64,000 nt of DNA from Jacaranda mimosifolia (taxonomy: Eukaryota > Streptophyta > Magnoliopsida > Lamiales > Bignoniaceae), in assembly GCA_018894105.1 (NCBI GenBank), contig CM032121.1, positions 40,704,230 to 40,768,229 of the forward strand, given 5' to 3'. Of the stretch, positions 24,287-38,607 are shown piece after piece. Made by a program: the position numbers and the translations under genes. The number at the start of each line of letters is the position of its first letter. Within the stretch, counting starts at the first letter, position 1. Under the pieces are notes generated by a model. That model was not told the origin of the DNA. It worked only from the letters and a program-made list of their open reading frames with translations, and ran no database searches.

Positions 24287-25747
24287 ACAAGTAAGCTCGT
24301 GTTCTTTATAATCCTAAGTTTCATATTCAGAAAATCTTCAGCCTGTAAATATGTAATACGTCCAAGCTATTCCTCTATTTGTTATGGTCATTTGTGTTAT
24401 CGTGATCTTTAAGATTGATACTTTAGCTTGCTGGTTGATCAAAAGCCGAGAGATCTTATTAGCAAATCACTCAAAACTGTTTGATGTAAATACATGTTAC
24501 TTGACTAAATGCTTCTCTGGAATGCCCTCAGTTCTAAAATTTGTTCCTTTTTAATGCATTTACCCCACTGAACTTGAGGCTTTCTATTTAAGTGCATATG
24601 CAGGACAAAGGCTAGACAATCTTGGGATATTTGAAAGTAAAGAATGAATAATTGAACTGATCCTGAAGACAGAAAAAGACAAATATGACTAAAAGAAAGT
24701 AGATTGGAAATCTTTGGAATTTCCACATTTTCTATCAACCCCTTTTGCACCTTATCTTTGGAATAACAAATCTTGAAGACGCTGCTGCATCTGTACTTTT
24801 CTGCAAATTTCTTCAGAAAACCGTGGACTACAAAACAATGGGGGATGCATGTGGTAGCAAACAATCAGGTCTCTGTTATCTCAATGGTGGTTGTAAAAAA
24901 AGGCATGTTCTTGGTTCTTTATTCTTTTACCATTCAATAGTTGAACTATATTCTTTTACTTCAAAATATTTACTGCTCGATTGACGAAAAAGAACCTCAG
25001 CAGTGAAAAATTGAGGCAACTGTCAATTTTTCTGGGTTCGTTTTCGGGATCAACAGAAGAATGTCTTTTTCTTTTTCTTTCTTTTTTACTTTTCCCTTTT
25101 CCTTTGTTCTTTCCTTTTAATACTTTTGTGGGGGAGAGGGACGACGACTGACGGGTGATCGAGGTGTCGGTTTCTGAAAATGCATGCGCAATTGTGCATG
25201 GGAAAAATCTCTTTTATCATGTTCATATATAGTGGAGAAATATTAAACGGCATGAAAAGGTACCACTCAAACTCCACACTGTGAAATAGTACGGGATGCG
25301 GTAGTTGGCTTATCAATATTCAATCACATGCTTAGATTTCGACGCTTTTATGGAATCTGTCGACATTCATTGTTTCTCAGTGTACTGTGAGTTTAAGAAA
25401 TATTATTCAAATTATTAAGAAACCAGCTAAAGGTTAAGATAGATGCCAAACAAGATGTGACTGCAATTGGGTTATAAGTAATATTGTGAATGTTTTAGGA
25501 ATTCGTTTGCTTGGTGTGATTGGACGAGAAATGATACGTTTGGAACTGTAATTGTATCTGGTGATATCAAATTTGTCTCATGTTAAAATCGTGTTTAATT
25601 GTAATCGTGTTTGATAAATGAAATTATGTTTTATATGGAAGGGATCAAATCTTAAAATATTTTATAAGTTATTCATTTAATTTTTTCCCTTCGCATTAGA
25701 AGACACTTTTTGGGACATTTTTTTAAAATAAAATTTAGAATAAAATT

Positions 25748-26362
25748 GTTGGGGCTGTTAATTGATTGAATTTTAATTCGAACTTGATTTGAATTCGATT
25801 TAAATTTTAGAATTTTTAATCAATTAAAATATTTAATGGATCTGAATATGAATTTTTATAATTTTTTATTAAATTAATATTCTTATATATAATATTAATA
25901 AAGATTTTGAACTAAATTTTTTATATTATGTTGGCCTAATCTCTATATTATGTTGTTGATATTGAATTTTAATCTTAAATAAATAGCATATTAAAAAAAA
26001 ATCAAATATAATAACGTATGATAGTTTACTTATGCATTAATATATAATGTTATATAAGGATTTAATATTCAAATATTTAACTTTCAGGTCGATATATGAT
26101 TAAAAAAAATTTAAAAATTCAAATATGATGTAAATTTTGTTTTGGAAGTACAATTTTTTTTATACAATTCAAAAAGGAAAAAGAAGAAAAGGAAAAATAT
26201 ATATATAAAGTTGAATCTGTTTTTTTTTTTATTTATCAAAATTAAATATAATACTACTAACCAAGATCCGATAGTATACTAGGCCGAATTTAGATATAAA
26301 TTTTAATTATCAAATTTAAATATAACTGATTAAATTTAAATTATACTCGTTGACAGCCTTAA
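25748..26362. mobile_element. possible MITE with GGGGCTGTTAATTGA ends
   Basis: The left end reads 'tggggctgttaattgattga'. The right end read in reverse gives 'aaggctgtcaacgagtataa', an imperfect inverted repeat around the GGCTGT core. The interior is almost pure A/T with no coding capacity. No target-site duplication was confirmed. Confidence 0.35.
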
Positions 26363-27621
26363 AAATTGCTTAGTAGTGGGTGCCTTGTTGCGTACTTATG
26401 GATTTGACCATCATCAATCAATAAATGTATTAAACATCATTAAAAAGCGAAGCAAACGAAACATTAGAAATTTATTATGGATTAATTATATCTCACCAAA
26501 TGAGACAAACAATCCGTGGGCATAATAATTGGAACAGGTAAAATTTGAAGGAGTGGTTTGTTTTGTCAGCCACATGTGACAACCAATTCAATGACCTACG
26601 CCCACATACCCCCTCCATTATTATCACCACAAAATTAAAGAATAGGTTTTCAACATATCAAAACAAGTAGAATTCAACCAAAATTAAAGCCCTTTTCTTT
26701 ATTTTTCATAAAAGTCCTAAAGTTGCTTGGCAATCAATTAGAGAGAATGTTGTTAGTGATTTTCATTTCAAAGTAAAGAAAAAGAAGAAAATAAACCAAG
26801 TGGATAAGGTCCAAAGACTCTAAAGCTTCAACCCTTAAAGCCCTACAAGACTTTTAGGGCTAGTTTGGTTGGATTTTTAAGTTATCTTATGATTATTTAT
26901 TATATGGCAATCTGTATAATTTTTTTATTATTGTGGTATAATTTGATTAGTATGATAATAAATTTATAAGAGTGGCAGATTAATTTATCATGAAAGTTGC
27001 ACATACAACCACGAACTTTCGATATTCATGCGGGCCTTAATATTTATCGCCACTCCAATCAAATGAATGATAAGATAGTATAAAAACATTATATCTCACA
27101 TTATCATTCCAACCAAACTAGTCCTTAGTATTATCCAAGTGTCCGATGTTTAAATATATTCAAGACAAAAAATATTTACTGTAGATCTTTTATTTCATTC
27201 TCTATTTCATCTCTTATTTCAATTTGGCGTATATATATCAAGTGTATTTGATTCTCTAATTAGTTATTTTTATAAAAAAATATTTAATACCGCTGTCATA
27301 TATCTATTTGAAATAGAATAGAAAATGTAATAAAAAAGAAAATAAAGAATAAATATTAACATATGAATTGATTATTTAATACGTGAATATGATGAATTCA
27401 TAATTACTATCCATATTTCATTTTTTGATTTTCACGAATTAGATGCTGAGATTTTAATACAAACACGCTTCTTTTCCAAATATTACGAGGCTTCATACAT
27501 ATATTTTATTCGTTTTCAACCATAATTTTCTATTTATCTTGGGTTTCACTTTCGTTTGTAGCCATGATTGTCGGCGTGGATTGATGCTTGTTTTATCCCT
27601 AGTGAGAAAGAGGTCCAGACT

Positions 27622-27962
27622 AAGGGCTGTTTGGTTTCATTTTCAAATGTCATTTTCATATTTTTTATTATTTTTAAAATAAAATATATAATTTTTAATA
27701 CATTTTCACCCAACATAACTTTTATTTTCATTTTTAAAATATATTTTTCAATAGTATATATATCTTCTTCCAATAACCTATATATCTTCTCTCTGTTCAA
27801 TTATTTATATATTTCTCCACCTACAACTTATTAAAACCAATATAATCATTATTTTTCCAGCAATTTATCCAAATACAAACTCATTTCAACAAAATAACTT
27901 TTCAAATTTTAGAAATAATAGAAATGAAAATTATAAATAAAAATAAAATCAAACGGGCTGTG
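27622..27962. mobile_element. MITE, GGGCTGTTTGGTTTCATTTTC family
   Basis: The left end GGGCTGTTTGGTTTCATTTT and the right end (in reverse CAGCCCGTTTGATTTTATTT) form an imperfect terminal inverted repeat around an AT-rich interior of about 300 bp. Related ends occur at 31856-32289 and 47083-47831. No coding capacity and no clear target-site duplication. Confidence 0.5.
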
Positions 27963-30039
27963 TCATAATTAAAATAGGCTTTTCTTTATAAAATACATAT
28001 TATATAAAATATTCTTTTTTAACTAAAGAGTTGGTGGTGGGGGCGTTCGATCATTGGAACTGGCTACATTATCTTCTATAGATTAGGAATTTATTTAAAA
28101 TTAAACTACTAAAAATTGTTGCATGCAACACCTTTTTACTTTATTCCTTTTAAAGAACGTTTTCAAAATTTCAAAACTTGAAATTGCAGTAAGTGAATTT
28201 GGAACAATTCTCTCGTCCGAAGGAATTTACATGCAAAAAATGATTAAATTGATTCTTATGAAAATGGGACAAATTAGGAGTATATATTTTCCTAGAATGT
28301 GTAGAACTGACTGTAAAACTATAAATATATGGGTCGCATTTGATTTGAAATGTAAATATTAATGGAGATTTGAATAGAAGGAAATAAAATGATATAATAG
28401 ACTGTTTGATATAAAAGATTGACCTAACAATTAGGTACAACTATAATCTATCCCTAATTTCGGATAAATGTTTGATTCGTAGGATTATATAGATAAAAGA
28501 CAATTCTGCCCTAATTATTTCTATCCCCCCCACAATCTATAAATTGTCCAAATAAGTTAACCCTTTTCTTTCTTTTTCTTTTTTTCAGGAAATTAAGATT
28601 ATAATTTGCTTATATATATAATTACGATTAGTAATCAATTTAGGTGCAACCACCAACTTTGATGAAAGGTAATAATATATATTAATGAAAAGAAAATAAT
28701 TTTTTTTACCGACTTTCTTTTATTTATTAAAGAAAAGATTAATTTAAGATTTTGCATGCAAATATAATTTTTCACTTGGAATAAATACTATTTCAACAAT
28801 AGAATAACAAAAGAATGGAATCATGCAATTAATAGGTGGCGGGGCGTGCGATTGGCAGCCAATGGTTGCAACAGTTGTGGGTCGCATGAAAATTTTGAGT
28901 TAGCCCGCTACTCTTATCCATTGTATCAAATAAGTCACTATTCAAGATTAAATATGCTATTAACAGTTATTACACTGGATCAAACATCCCCCATTAAAGA
29001 TTATATATACATGCATGTAACCTAGAACAATTGTCTTTAGATGGATACTCTTCCAACTTACATGGAAGATGGGGGGCTCTATAAAGGACCCACTGAACTG
29101 GAATCATCAAAAGTTCAGAAGAGAACTCCTTCTTTTTGGCAACTGAAAGAACCAGAAGGCCCCCCTCTTCTTGCTTCTGATACCATAATTTAGTCTAAGC
29201 TTCTTTTTATGTTAAGGATGGGCCAACATATAGTGGGTTTGAAGTAACCCCACCATCCCAATCATTTACTGCCAGGTGTCCTCCTGTAATCTCCCCACTT
29301 ACATAACTTTTGTTGAGTCTCTTACAAGAGAAGATGCCACCAGCTTCCCTCATTGCTGTTGGTCCCAATAATGGCAGCCAAGCTAAAGAAATTATATGTA
29401 TATTTCTACAAATGGAAGGAATAGTTATGAGAAACTTCTAATGGAATGCTTATTGTAATCATTAGTTTTCATATCCAACAGTTTTAAACTATGAAGGAAG
29501 AAGGGTCTCTATGTGTCATTCAAAGAAGTTTATGGTTTAGAAGTTTCTGCAAATTCTAAAAGCATTTAGCTATTGAATGCATATATATATATATATATGA
29601 TCTTCATTGTTGTTTTGCAGATATTTTTGTCTACTTTTGATGCTAAATTCAATGCGTTTTTGTGTGCAGCAGCAGTGAAAACAAGGGGGAAATCTTGTCC
29701 AAATCAAGAGAAAAAGTCAAAAGGTCAAAACCATGAACAGTGTAAAAGGGGGCACATTAAAACCCGGATCCAATATTTTTTTGACAAAGATCCCATTTTC
29801 TGCCTTGGGATTTCAAGATTTTTACCTTTTGTCTTTCACATTCCTTTCCCTTTGCTAAAACAGATAAAAACTTAACTCAATCACTGCAACAGGGCACTTA
29901 AACATTTCCCTTTTTCCTTTTCACCCTTTTTTTCTTCAGGTCATCTCACCTTCTTCAATCAAAGAACTGTCCACACACACACACACAAGTATTTTAATCT
30001 CTAGAAGGAGATGGTGTTTGGTATTTTACTGTAAATTAT

Positions 30040-30092
30040 AGAGGAAAAAAAAGGGAAAGGGAAAGGGAAAGGGAAAGAAAAAGAAAAAGAAA
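30040..30092 (+). repeat. purine-rich GGGAAA tract in the TCP20 leader
   Basis: Tandem GGGAAA and AAGAAA units end 13 bp before the start codon. The position implies they are transcribed as part of the 5' UTR. Nothing shows a function. Confidence 0.7.
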
Positions 30093-30104
30093 AATTCTTT
30101 CTTG

Positions 30105-31046
30105 ATGGACCCCAAGAACTCAAAGCTGCCGCAGGAGATGCCAAGCTTCTTAAGCCTCCCTCAATCACCAGCTTCCACAGACCATAACATCAACAACAAC
30201 ATGGGTGAAAACAAGCCAGCAGAAGTCAAAGATTTTCAGATTATGATTGCAGATAAAGAAGAGTCCAAGAAACAGCCTCTAGGACCTAAGAGAACCTCAA
30301 GCAAAGACAGGCATACAAAAGTTGAAGGCAGAGGGAGGAGAATAAGGATGCCTGCTCTCTGCGCTGCAAGAATCTTTCAGCTGACCAGAGAATTAGGGCA
30401 CAAATCTGATGGAGAAACTATCCAGTGGTTGCTACAACAGGCTGAACCATCTATAATTGCAGCCACTGGGTCTGGTACCATACCTGCCTCTGCTCTAGCA
30501 GCCGCTGGCGGTTCTATTTCTCAACAGGGGGGCTCTATTTCATCAGGGCTCCACCAAAAGATTGACGATTTAGGTGTTCATATGGGTGGTGGTGGTGGTG
30601 GCGGCGGTGGCAGTAGGACACCTTGGCCTATAGTTGGTGGGAATTTGGGGAGACCACATGTGGGTGCAAGTACAGGATTATGGCCCCCTCCCACTGTCAG
30701 TGGTTTTGGATTTCAGTCATCCTCCTCCTCCTCTGGTCCATCAATGGGGACTGAGAGTTCAAATTACTTACAAAAAATGGGATTCCCTGGGTTTGACTTG
30801 CCAACAGGGAATTTGGGGCCTCTGAGTTTTACTTCAATTTTGGGTGCTACCAGCCAACAGCTCCCTGGGTTGGAGCTCGGGCTATCACAAGATGGCAATC
30901 TTGGGGTTCTAAATCCCCACTCCTTTAGCCAGATTTATCAGCAAATCGGGCAGACCCGTTTAGTACATCAGCATCATAATAATAATCACCAGCAGCAGCA
31001 GGAGCAGCCATCCCCTAAGGATGATTCTCAGGAATCAGGACAGTAG
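30105..31046 (+). CDS. TCP20: TCP20-type class I TCP transcription factor
   Basis: A plant-specific DNA-binding regulator of cell growth and division. TCP20 of Arabidopsis binds GCCCR/site II motifs in cyclin and ribosomal protein promoters and also takes part in nitrate signalling. A single uninterrupted coding exon gives 313 residues, about the Arabidopsis length. The N-terminus [10 protein letters not shown] resembles TCP20. The TCP domain spans about residues 62-122: basic part '[17 protein letters not shown]', then '[20 protein letters not shown]' and '[18 protein letters not shown]'. The shorter basic region marks class I. Further on are a glycine run near 160-170, serine-rich linkers, 'GLELGLSQ' and a His/Gln-rich tail ending in 'DDSQESG'. 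The ATG at 30105 is used because it gives the family N-terminus. The gene lies between YSL6 and ARP2, as I recall in Arabidopsis, which supports orthology. Confidence 0.95.
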   Translation: MDPKNSKLPQEMPSFLSLPQSPASTDHNINNNMGENKPAEVKDFQIMIADKEESKKQPLGPKRTSSKDRHTKVEGRGRRIRMPALCAARIFQLTRELGHKSDGETIQWLLQQAEPSIIAATGSGTIPASALAAAGGSISQQGGSISSGLHQKIDDLGVHMGGGGGGGGGSRTPWPIVGGNLGRPHVGASTGLWPPPTVSGFGFQSSSSSSGPSMGTESSNYLQKMGFPGFDLPTGNLGPLSFTSILGATSQQLPGLELGLSQDGNLGVLNPHSFSQIYQQIGQTRLVHQHHNNNHQQQQEQPSPKDDSQESGQ

Positions 31047-31855
31047 ATTGTCTTGAAAGAGTTGGGGAGAATATTAAGATCAAAAAGGGTTTCCTTTTTC
31101 ATGGGGTGGATCGTGTGGATGATTGGTTTTCTAGTCTATAATTGCTAAGGAACATAGATATATTCAAGAACTCAACAAGGTGTGAAATTTGGGTTTCCCA
31201 CTTTTTGCTTCCTTCCACACCCGCCTGGAGCTTCATCCCACTCTTTCAGACACAGGTGCGCTTGGGCCAATTTATTTTTGTTTCTATTTTTTTGTTCCCT
31301 TTATTACAACGTTTTCATGTTGTGTAAATTAGGTTTTAGATGTTGTTACTATTACAGAATTGCTTCTGCTTCTGCTTCTGCTCTGGAATGTTAAGGTGGA
31401 ACCCCTATTGATCCAACCAATTAGTTTGGATTTTTCAGCTTAACTTCTTGTTTATTTTTAAAGGTGGGTTCTGTTCTTTGTACATAGTTATGGATGGATG
31501 ATTTAACTACTTTATGAAGAAGTGTAAAACAAAAAGAAACATGTTAGCCATAGTTGTGCAAACTTCATTTTCTTCTGTAAGAATCAGAGGCTCTCTCTGC
31601 CTTAGAGATTTTGAGGATGATCCGGGTAAGATCCTTGGTCTTGTTGCCATAATTATGTGAGTTTTCGAAAAAATGTCTTACTCAGATATGGCCATTTCCA
31701 AGGTTTTGATTCCCTTTTGGCAAATGTATGATGGAAAAACTTGTTGGTAGCTAATTCTTCAATGCTCGGGCTGTCTGAGAGTTTCCTGAACTCTAGTGCA
31801 GAAATTTTCCAGAATGCATATGGGTAGACAAAAGTAGTTAATTTCAAGCTGTAAG

Positions 31856-32289
31856 GGGCCGTTTGGTTTCATTTTCTGGAACCATTTTCATTTTCTATTG
31901 AAAAGTTAGTTAGAATAGTTATTGCAGAAAATGAAGTTTTATTTGGATGTGTTGTAGAAAATTATAAGTTTATATGGATGTGAAAATGAGATGTGTTTGA
32001 ATGTTGGGTGTTTTTGTATTAAAAGTTGTGTAGTTTTTGAATTTGAATTGATGATGTGATGTGTGATTGTTTAAAAAAATAATATTATAATTTGAATTTA
32101 TAATATTTTTGCTGTGAATGGTGTGTGAGAAGTATTGGGAAGATAAAAAATGATAGGGGTTGAAAAAAAGATGAAAATAGAGAGAGAATATAATAAAGAA
32201 TGTTTGTGAAAATAATATAGATAGTGATAGTTTTCTGTTTTCATTTTCAGTAAAAAATGAAAATGGCTTCTGAAAATGAAAACAAACAG
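31856..32289. mobile_element. MITE with about 38-bp inverted repeats
   Basis: A 434-bp non-coding element. The left end GGGCCGTTTGGTTTCATTTT continues with 'ctggaaccattttcatttt'. The right end in reverse reads CTGTTTGTTTTCATTTTCAG, then 'aagccattttcatttt', giving a terminal inverted repeat of nearly 40 bp with a few mismatches. It is flanked by GCTGTAAG (31848-31855) and CTTGTAAG (32290-32297), a 7-of-8 match. An 8-bp duplication is typical of hAT elements. Confidence 0.65.
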
Positions 32290-33790
32290 CTTGTAAGTCT
32301 ATGTAAATATGCTTGCTGGGAAAGATTATGCTACCCTGATATATATATATATATAATATTTTGTTCTTGTTGGGTAGTGGAATCATCCACAATTTGATCT
32401 GAGTACCTCCACAACCTCGAACCCACCCCCGATCTAGGACTAGGATTAGCACAACCGAGATTGCTTCAGCCCCCACATCGCTCTTATATTGTGTTTCCAT
32501 GCGTCAAAGCCATCGTTCCAGATGATGTAGGAAATAGAACAAGTCCCATAATCCTTACGGCAAAATGCTTATATGATATCTTGAATTATGATGGTGTAAG
32601 AAGCCATGAATCATATTCATTGGACCAAGTGGCTTATTGTAGATCGCAGATCCAACAATTGAAAAGTCTTATGAACTGGTCCAAAAACCATGTAGAAATA
32701 ATGTAGATCACATAGATTATTTAAATGATGTTTTAGTCAATTTTTATCATTACATGTACGCATTGATGGGTCATAATATCTACGTGGATGTGCATTTTAC
32801 TAGTAAGGACAAGTTAACATACTTTGGAGTAGTAGTGGGCAATTTGGACATTTTCTTTTTAAAATAATAATGAGTAGTTGGGTTTTGGGTAAATATATCT
32901 CATGTACGTGGAACGTTTCGTCCTTGAATGAATCATTTCCATATCGGGTTGAAAATATTATCATTCAGTAAAGTGTGTGTGATATCCGGTTGAATAAAAT
33001 GATATATCTAATTTATGGATGTCAATTTGGATTAGAACTCATATACTCAACCCAATCCACATAGTTTTTGGTGGATTTGGGCCAACATTTTAGAAATGAG
33101 TTTGAGCGGTTTAGGTTTTAAATGAGTTGTATCAAATTTGAGTTCAAAATGGGTTCATTCAAAAAATCTAATTAATTTAATAAATCATCTCATTATCTTG
33201 TAAAATTGTATATTAAATAGAGTATAAAAGGCATAATAATATTACTATGATTTTTTGAATTAATTTTTTAAAATAAGTAAATTAAATTAAATTTTTTTAT
33301 TTTCTATTAAATCATTTCAAACTCAACTCAACCCACAGCTCAACCTATTTTGAATTCAATTTATTTCCAACCCATCTATCTTAATTAATATAGAACCATA
33401 TCTATTTCGAACCCAATTCACATAAACCCAAGTCAAACTCAACCCAACCCACCAAGAATGTTTTATGTAGTTTACATTAGCAAATTCAACCAGGAACATC
33501 AACCTCTGCATATGTTGGCCAACTCACAGTGAATTTATGTCCAAAAACAAAAGTGGTAAAAACATATTCAGTTGAAACAGAAACAGAAACTAGAAAAACA
33601 ACTCAAAATCTGAAGGTGATGGAAGGGGAAAGATTTGGACAACAGAAATATAATAGTGAAATATATGTGCAGTTATGTCATTGTCATATGTGGACAAGCT
33701 ATGGTTCTGGCTTTTCTCTTGAGTTCATCTCCCCATTCAATATGGGCACACTGCTTGAAATGTCTATTTATTGTGAATGGTACAGATTTG

Positions 33791-33795
<5 letters not shown>

Positions 33796-33836
<41 letters not shown>
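33796..33836. repeat. (GA)n microsatellite
   Basis: About twenty uninterrupted GA units. No gene context. Open reading frames running through it (Arg-Glu or Ser-Leu repeats) are products of the repeat. Confidence 0.95.
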
Positions 33837-33838
<2 letters not shown>

Positions 33839-35255
33839 CCATTGGTGCTGTTGTCAAAAGAATGTGCTCTGTTATAATGACTTATCCTCTTCAATGCATC
33901 AATAAATGCCAAAGGCATTATCTCTAAAATATGTGGTGCTGCTTAACCTCTACTTCATGATATGTTTCCATATCAAGAAATTTTTTTGGTGGGGAGATTT
34001 TTCAGGATCCCCATCACCCAAAAAAGAAATGTTATTGTTTTCTGATGTTTTTGGTGAAAACTGTTTTCTTGATTTTATTTAAACCAAATTCATTGGGTCA
34101 GAAAAAAAAAAGGAAAAAAAAAAAAAAAAACTGAATCACTTCTCATGGACTCATAAAAAATAATTATCTATTATATATCATGTTTTATCATACATATTCC
34201 AAGAATCTTAAGTGGTTTCAACATAACAATTCAAATGATAAAAGAGTATTTGATGTGATTAGGTCGATTCGTATCAATATGAAGACTCAGTCGTATCAAA
34301 GTATTGTTCTGGTAGGAATGAAAGATACCTCAAATTGTGAGAGAAAAGAAACAGATTATAAATTGTTCTAGTTGAGAGGTTTTAGAAGGGGCACATAACT
34401 ATTTTTTACATAGAAGATGTCATCTAGTGATGTTCAAATTTATTGTCAATATGGCAGCGCAATCACATCAAGATATTATTCCACTGGCACGCATCTGATG
34501 TGAGACTTTATCCTTAAAAGACGTCTCGAAGGAATCGAGTGACTTAAAATAATTTATAAGTTATTTTTCCTCTTTGAGTCACCTTTTTAAAACAAGATTT
34601 TCACTAAATGCATATCGACGGAACAATTCCTCAAAGCAGCTAGGCTTTTTACATGAAACAAGCTAATAAGACTAAATTCTACTTTGTCTTATGATCTATT
34701 ATATCCAAATGGAACTTTTGTTAGAAAATGTTCTGATGTCAACTTTGAACATTAAAAACTTACATGTTTCGGACCCATATTACGTAGGATTTGGCAAACT
34801 TGGGCTTTTAGTTGTTTATCTATAGTTTATACTACAGAGTGTAAAAGCAGTGTAATAAGTTCGGATCCAAGTTGATATATGGGTTGGCCCATTTGGAGGA
34901 TTCATGTAATTTGGGTTTGCCCGTTTGGGCTTTTTGAGCTGGACATTATTAAAATTTAATTTGTGGGGTGGAAAGTATTTTATCAGCAGCATGGATTTGC
35001 AACAATTCATTGTGTTGGCCTTCATTTTGGTACTCAAATTTGGATTGTTAGTATTGTTCTTGCGAGGTTACAGGAGTAAATAGTCTGAATTAGAAGGGAT
35101 ATGAAAGGGCTAAAAATGTAATTTTAATCCATAATGATATTATCTATATTTATGAAATGAGATTTTTTTTTTAAACACATAAATTATATCAAAATCTATT
35201 GTTCAAAGCTTAATGATAGTTTCGATTTTAAATTTTTGATGATGATAATAATTAA

Positions 35256-35632
35256 GATGGTGTTTGGCTAAACTTATTCAAAAAGTCTTATAAATTCATA
35301 TATCTTATAAAATATTTTTGGAACTTATAAGATATTGGATATTTTTTAAAAATAAGTTCTTAAAGTGTTAGGATAAAATAAGATTTTGAAACTTATAAGA
35401 TGTTAATAATTACAGTTTTATAATTAATATGCTTAAAGTTAAGGAGGATTTGTTAAGATTTTTAAAATAAATTAGAAATTTTTTACTTTTTAAAAAAAAA
35501 ATTATAAGCTCTTAACATCTTATTTTAGAAGTTTATAAACTCTTTCTAAATAAAATTATCAAATATTTTTTAACATCTTATAAGCTCTAAAATATTTTAT
35601 AAGATGTTTTGAGAAGTTTATAAGCTCTTAAT
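35256..35632. mobile_element. MITE, GGTGTTTGGCTAA family, copy 1
   Basis: It begins 'gatggtgtttggctaaactt' and shares its order of blocks with the element at 62652-63030: CTTATAAAATATTTTTGGA, TTATAAG.TGTTAG..., and TTTTGAGAA.TTATAAG near the end. The right terminal repeat present in the other copy is missing or diverged here. Non-coding. Confidence 0.55.
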
Positions 35633-37468
35633 ATGGAGGCTCAGCCGCATTGAAATATTGTTCTATTGACATGAATCTCGTAGGCTCGAAAGGTGAGAGA
35701 GAGGAAATGATTTATAATCGATTTTAAGTCATTAGACTCCTTCAATATATAACAAAATACTGTGTCATTATATTTTCTCAATTAAAAGATTTGAAAAGAC
35801 ATATGTCCTATGTTTTCTATAGATGATACTAATAACGATAACTAAATAAATCTGCATTCGACGTAAAAATTCAATTAAATCGAAATATTTGACCAAATGT
35901 AGCAAATAAATAAATGTGGTTTTCTATTAGTATTACTATAGAAATTTGCCAATTATATTGACTATTATTTGTACCATAAATGTCACTAGAATGGTCCCAA
36001 AAGATTGATGGGTTACGTCAGTGTGACAAAGACAACATTCTACTATCAATGGAGGCTACAGTTTAGATACCCTCAAGTGGACAAGTGTATTTATTTATTT
36101 ATTTTGATGAGTAACAAATGGACAAGTGTATTATTAAAGGGCAAAGAAGGCAAAAAATCATTTAAGGCAAAGAAGAAATATCTTATTAAAGTGCACACTG
36201 TCTGTCTCCCATAGATCACATTCACACTGGCATTTTCCGATTAGGCCAATTTGCAGAACTTAAATAAATTGGGACCACTTTAGCCCCATTATTATATGTA
36301 AGTAAAAGTCCACTAAATTAAGCAATGTCTATCCATATTTTTCATGAGGTCATCTTTAAATAATCCTAAAATAATACATTTCAAAGCCTAATGTACTCAA
36401 TCAATAATTAAACTTCTACACTTATACATCATGAAAAATGTGATTTTTTTGTTGTTTAATATTTTATTATTTTTATCCGATCGATGATTTTTTTTAATAA
36501 TTAATAGATATTCTGATAAGGTGATTCGCTTAATCATTCATTTTAAAATAATAAATAAATAATACTTCTTGATTCTATGCTTTAATGAACAATTCGCCTT
36601 TATTCTGTTGAAGCTATCCCATTTTTTCAGATATTTTGAGTTATAAAGAACGGTAAATATATAAGTATCTACTTATAAATAATTGTAATTTGCATAATGT
36701 TATTCCCTTTCTTGATTAGAACATGTTCTATTAGGAATCAACTTTTTGGGTAGGGGATGCCAAATTTTTGTTTGATTGGGGCTAAGAGGATCATTCTTCA
36801 ATAATACACATGGTTTAAAATAGTTAAAAAAGATTAAGTGAAATGGATAATAATTAAGATTTGATGTATTATTAAAATAATACATATTTTTAGTATGAGT
36901 TTAACTAAATATTTAGCGATTTCTCGATGAAAAATACACAGAAAACTAAATCATAATCTCTTTCTTTTTTTATATATAGTATAGATAAAAATCGCCATAT
37001 CTATAAAGAGCAATTTTCTAATAATAATAATAATAATTAGTCAAAATAAATACCAAAATGTTTACTCCACATTTATCTCTTTTTGTTTCTACCTTTCTAA
37101 TCTTTGCTTATTTGCGTTTTCTCCTAATACAAACAAAAAAGAAGTGAAAAAGAATTCTTGAACATTATATGAATGAGCATGTGTTGTTCCAGCAATTCCA
37201 CGTTCATTGCCTATGTATCACACTCGTAATTATCAATTGCTCCCTCAAAAAATGGATAAGATACATATGCATGTTGAGATGAACATATAACATATTGACA
37301 TGGATGAACTTTTTTATATTTAGGTTGGATAAATCAGAATTAGAGTTATTATATTTTAGGAGGATTTAACTGTTCAAATAAAGTTATCTAGGTGTGACTA
37401 ACCGATCCTTTATCATTATAAATAACTCTATAGTTTTCACTTAAAGCTGTCCAATTCACTGTATTCTT

Positions 37469-37942
37469 GGGTCTTGTTTGCTTCATCGGATAAAGCTTGA
37501 TAGATCCATTTTCAAACTTTATCTCTTGTTTGCTTCACATTTTTAAGGCCTATGATACCTTTGCGGCCCGACATAGTATCATGGGTCAGGTTGGTTTATG
37601 GATCAAGCCATCTCGGCTTGATCCATTTTTCATCCTTTCAAATTTGATCTGATAAAGAATGAAAATGACATTCTTATCCTCATAAAAATCCTATCCTCAA
37701 CGCCTTCTGCCAAATTTTGAAAATTTACCTTTTTAAAAATTAGGACATTTTGGACATTACAAAGTACAATCACATTAAGCAATCTTGCCAACCAAATATT
37801 AGATAGTATTAAGCATGGGATATCACTAATTTCTAAAATCCAAGCAAACAATAGATTACATGATTTTGGATACCATTTCTGGCTTATGTATCACTAGCAT
37901 ATTAATCCCTTCTAATTCTATATGCCAAAGCAAACAAGCCCT
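37469..37942. mobile_element. MITE with TTGTTTGCTT ends
   Basis: The left end reads 'gggtcttgtttgcttcatcg' and the right end in reverse reads 'aagggcttgtttgctttggc', a terminal inverted repeat of about 15 bp. 'TCTTGTTTGCTTCAC' recurs inside near 37506. It is non-coding and no clear target-site duplication is visible. Confidence 0.55.
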
Positions 37943-38107
37943 TGTTATTTCTCTGCTTAATGCCTTCACTCATGAGTCTTACTCTATTTTGGATGGGCTG
38001 ATCAGAGACTTTAAACTTTTGTTAGATTTCAGGATTAGATTCTCAGCCCAACCTAAAGACACTCAAAGTTAGATCAAAAGAGAAGCTCTCCATACTCACA
38101 TCACACG

Positions 38108-38138
<31 letters not shown>

Positions 38139-38607
38139 GCATATGTGTCTATCGAGAAAATGAATAATTATTAATTGTCAAGGACTTTTATTTTTTGTGA
38201 AAATTGAAAGAGGTTGATGAATTTTCATATTCAAATAATATAAAAAAATGAATCCAAACGGCCCTTTACTTTATTTTTGGATCTATCACTACCTACCAAA
38301 CCTCATCCCCTTTAAGTTTTAGGTTAAGTGAAAAAAAGAATTCCAAATTCTCTTATCATTTTGGAATCTTATTACATATTCTAGCAATAAATTACATTAT
38401 TTGCTTGAAAATCACACTTTAATGATTCCCACGTTTTCAAGTTGGATGAGACCAGACAATAAAATGCTGCATTTTATAATTGTCTTAGTGGATTTCCTTA
38501 TTAATGTCAAACAATTCATTGATTGCTAATTATGGCCACGATTTCTTGGTGCGCATCCTGCGCAAATTAGCCTTTCGTTCGTTATATTTGGGCTTCTTTT
38601 ATAGTTT

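Larger units (their letters stand above)
24287..30104. other. AT-rich intergenic DNA, YSL6 to TCP20
   Basis: These 5.8 kb have no recognisable gene. The first few hundred bases hold the YSL 3' UTR. From about 25500 to 28800 the DNA is very AT-rich and includes repeat-like segments at about 25748-26362 and 27622-27962. The last kilobase should be the TCP20 promoter and 5' UTR. A (AT)n run lies at about 29580-29599. A CA run (29974-29987) and a GGGAAA/AAGAAA purine tract (30040-30092) lie directly upstream of the start codon. A TTTTGCAG at about 29620 could be the acceptor of a 5'-UTR intron, but no paired donor was fixed. Confidence 0.55.

Noticed and set aside
31970..32500. 176-residue minus-strand open frame rich in Asn/Phe/Ile
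   Set aside because: It runs through an AT-rich MITE and adjoining repeat DNA; composition is low-complexity and no family is recognisable.
33015..33425. Segment rich in 'aacccaa' words resembling telomeric or satellite DNA
   Set aside because: The words are not a regular tandem array; more likely an old transposon fragment. Ends could not be paired, so no element was called.
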